NCBI GenBank assembly: GCA_964406375.1
Contig: CAYORM010000108.1
Location: 1-7,700, forward strand
Direction: 5' to 3'
DNA: 7,700 nucleotides
Source: CAYORM01 sp964406375
Lineage (GTDB): Bacteria > Pseudomonadota > Alphaproteobacteria > DSM-16000 > Inquilinaceae
A model generated the notes under the pieces. The model did not search any database and was not told where the DNA came from. It was given only the letters and a program-made list of their open reading frames with translations. Position numbers and translations under genes: made by a program. Shown piece by piece: positions 6,777 through 7,700 of this stretch (position 1 is its first letter; every line of letters starts with the position of its first letter).

Positions 6777-7394
6777 ATGACCGGTGATCGCAAGGGAGAC
6801 GGCGCGGCAATGGCGGTGATCCGTTCGGTATGCGTCTATTGCGGCTCGTCGAGCCGTGTCGAGGAGGTCCACAAGGAGACGGCCCGGCAGGTCGGCCGTC
6901 TGCTGGCCGAGCGCGGCATCACGCTCGTCTATGGTGGCGGCCGGGTCGGGCTGATGGGGATCTGCGCCGATGCCGCGCTCGCCGCGGGCGGCAGCGTGAT
7001 CGGCATCATTCCCGGCCACATCCAGCGCCTGGAGGTGCAGCACACGGGCCTCACCGAGCTGCACGTCGTCGAGACGATGCATGAGCGCAAGAAGCTGATG
7101 TTCGACCGGTCGGACGGCTTCATGGTGCTCGCCGGGGGCTTCGGCACGCTGGACGAGACCTTCGAGATGGTCACCTGGCGTCAGCTCGGCCTGCACGACA
7201 AGCCGATCGTGCTCGTCGACACCGACGGCTACTGGCAGCCGGTGGTCCAGCTCGCCGACCACATGATGCGCTCGGGCTTCGTCAGGCCGGAACATCGCGA
7301 CCTGTTCCAGCTGGCCCCGACGCCCGAAGCCGCCCTTGAGCTGATGGCGGGGCCGCAGGCGCCGGTGGCCCCGATCAGCGTCAAATGGGCGTGA
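6777..7394 (+). CDS. LOG family nucleotide 5'-monophosphate phosphoribohydrolase (TIGR00730)
   Basis: A cytosolic Rossmann-like enzyme of the Lysine_decarbox (LOG) family. It cleaves nucleoside or cytokinin riboside monophosphates to the free base and ribose 5-phosphate. The old name lysine decarboxylase is misleading. The protein is 205 residues, or 194 from the Met at 6810. Landmarks are SVCVYCGSS (17-25), VYGGGRVGLMG (51-61), IGIIPGHI (75-82), the MHERK motif with Arg104 and Lys105, and the signature GGFGTLDE with catalytic Glu127. The signature normally begins with Pro (PGGxGTxxE). Here residue 119 is Ala (GCC codon), which is one base from Pro. All other active-site positions look intact. 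Bacterial LOG proteins are widespread, and their in vivo substrate is often unknown. The gene is transcribed divergently from the LysM gene, with icd 120 bases downstream in the same direction. Confidence 0.93.
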   Translation: MTGDRKGDGAAMAVIRSVCVYCGSSSRVEEVHKETARQVGRLLAERGITLVYGGGRVGLMGICADAALAAGGSVIGIIPGHIQRLEVQHTGLTELHVVETMHERKKLMFDRSDGFMVLAGGFGTLDETFEMVTWRQLGLHDKPIVLVDTDGYWQPVVQLADHMMRSGFVRPEHRDLFQLAPTPEAALELMAGPQAPVAPISVKWA

Positions 7395-7438
7395 AGGCGG
7401 GGCGCCGCCACCTTCGCCCTGGGCGCATCGCTGCGGCT

Positions 7439-7487
7439 TTGCCCCCGGCAGCCCGGGTGGTATGAAGCGCCCCGACCTTATTTTAGA
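7439..7487 (+). promoter_or_regulatory. weak candidate promoter for icd
   Basis: TTGCCC (7439-7444) and TATGAA (7461-7466) are separated by 16 bases, each matching four of six sigma-70 consensus positions. Downstream, TTATTTTAGA (7478-7487) is a short AT-rich island, conspicuous in this GC-rich DNA, and could be an alternative -10 or the melted start region. The 7395-7514 interval also holds a weak hairpin (GGCGG 7396-7400 with CCGCC 7405-7409) without a T run. Own-promoter control of icd is plausible, but read-through from the LOG gene is not excluded. Confidence 0.22.
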
Positions 7488-7514
7488 CCGCCGCGAGCCG
7501 AGGACCGTTCCGAC

Positions 7515-7700
7515 ATGGCGAAGATCAAGGTGACGAACCCCGTCGTCGAACTCGACGGGGACGAGATGACCCGGATCATCTGGCAGTTCATCAAGGACAA
7601 GCTGATCCTGCCCTATCTCGACATCGATCTGCGCTATTTCGACCTCGGCATCGAGAATCGCGACCGCACCGAGGACCGCGTCACGGTCGAGGCTGCCGAG
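7515..7700 (+). CDS. icd: NADP-dependent isocitrate dehydrogenase, N-terminal part (runs off the window)
   Basis: The first 62 codons of the cytosolic TCA-cycle enzyme that oxidatively decarboxylates isocitrate to 2-oxoglutarate, yielding NADPH. The start is ATG at 7515, with GAGGA at 7500-7504 and a 10-base spacer. MAKIKVTNPVVELDGDEMTR is the canonical beginning of the dimeric, eukaryotic-like NADP-IDH subfamily found in alphaproteobacteria. It continues IIWQFIKDKLILPYLDIDLRY, then DLGIENRDRTEDRVTVEAAE, as expected. The full protein should be a little over 400 residues. The catalytic and metal-binding residues lie beyond the window, so their integrity cannot be judged. Confidence 0.95.
   Translation, partial: MAKIKVTNPVVELDGDEMTRIIWQFIKDKLILPYLDIDLRYFDLGIENRDRTEDRVTVEAAE

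Noticed and set aside
7396..7409. GGCGG / CCGCC hairpin as a terminator after the LOG gene
   Set aside because: The stem is only five pairs, with no T run on the transcript side.

Overview
This is a GC-rich chromosomal segment of a draft assembly (two runs of exactly 100 Ns). It most likely comes from an alphaproteobacterium of Rhodospirillales type. That placement rests on the strong C/G third-position preference, a PmtA-like phospholipid methyltransferase, a stand-alone HisI, and an Icd N-terminus of the alphaproteobacterial kind. It is inferred from family resemblance only, and I do not name a genus.

Layout. Positions 1-133 hold no recognisable gene, apart from a possible 24-codon leader ORF that ends exactly on the metC start. 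Positions 134-2345 (+) are a tightly packed three-gene operon: metC (cystathionine beta-lyase), hisI (phosphoribosyl-AMP cyclohydrolase) and a PmtA-like SAM-dependent phospholipid N-methyltransferase. Both junctions are 4-base stop/start overlaps. Positions 2346-2527 separate convergent genes and hold a strong hairpin. Positions 2528-6573 (-) are one very long gene for an anchored envelope protein: an N-terminal membrane segment, about 900 residues of Pro/Ala/Glu/Val-rich spacer, two Ig-like beta domains and a C-terminal LysM. Both assembly gaps fall inside the repetitive spacer. Positions 6574-6776 are a divergent intergenic region. Positions 6777-7394 (+) encode a LOG-family nucleotide 5'-monophosphate phosphoribohydrolase. 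At 7515-7700 (+) NADP-dependent isocitrate dehydrogenase (icd) begins and runs off the end.

How the genes relate. The operon joins methionine synthesis (MetC makes homocysteine), histidine synthesis (HisI) and phosphatidylcholine synthesis (a methyltransferase that uses the methionine-derived donor SAM). The methionine/SAM link is suggestive, but HisI shows that the cluster is not one pathway. LOG and icd are housekeeping genes. The LysM protein has no assigned function.

The most unusual content is the LysM protein's spacer. It contains at least four diverged tandem modules of about 80 residues and a 12-bp (AEPV) array. Each gap is flanked by an identical 25- or 26-base sequence. Merging these flanks restores one open frame of exactly 1265 codons, so the broken frame in the assembly is almost certainly an artefact. 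I found no RNA genes, CRISPR arrays, insertion sequences, phage genes or defence systems.
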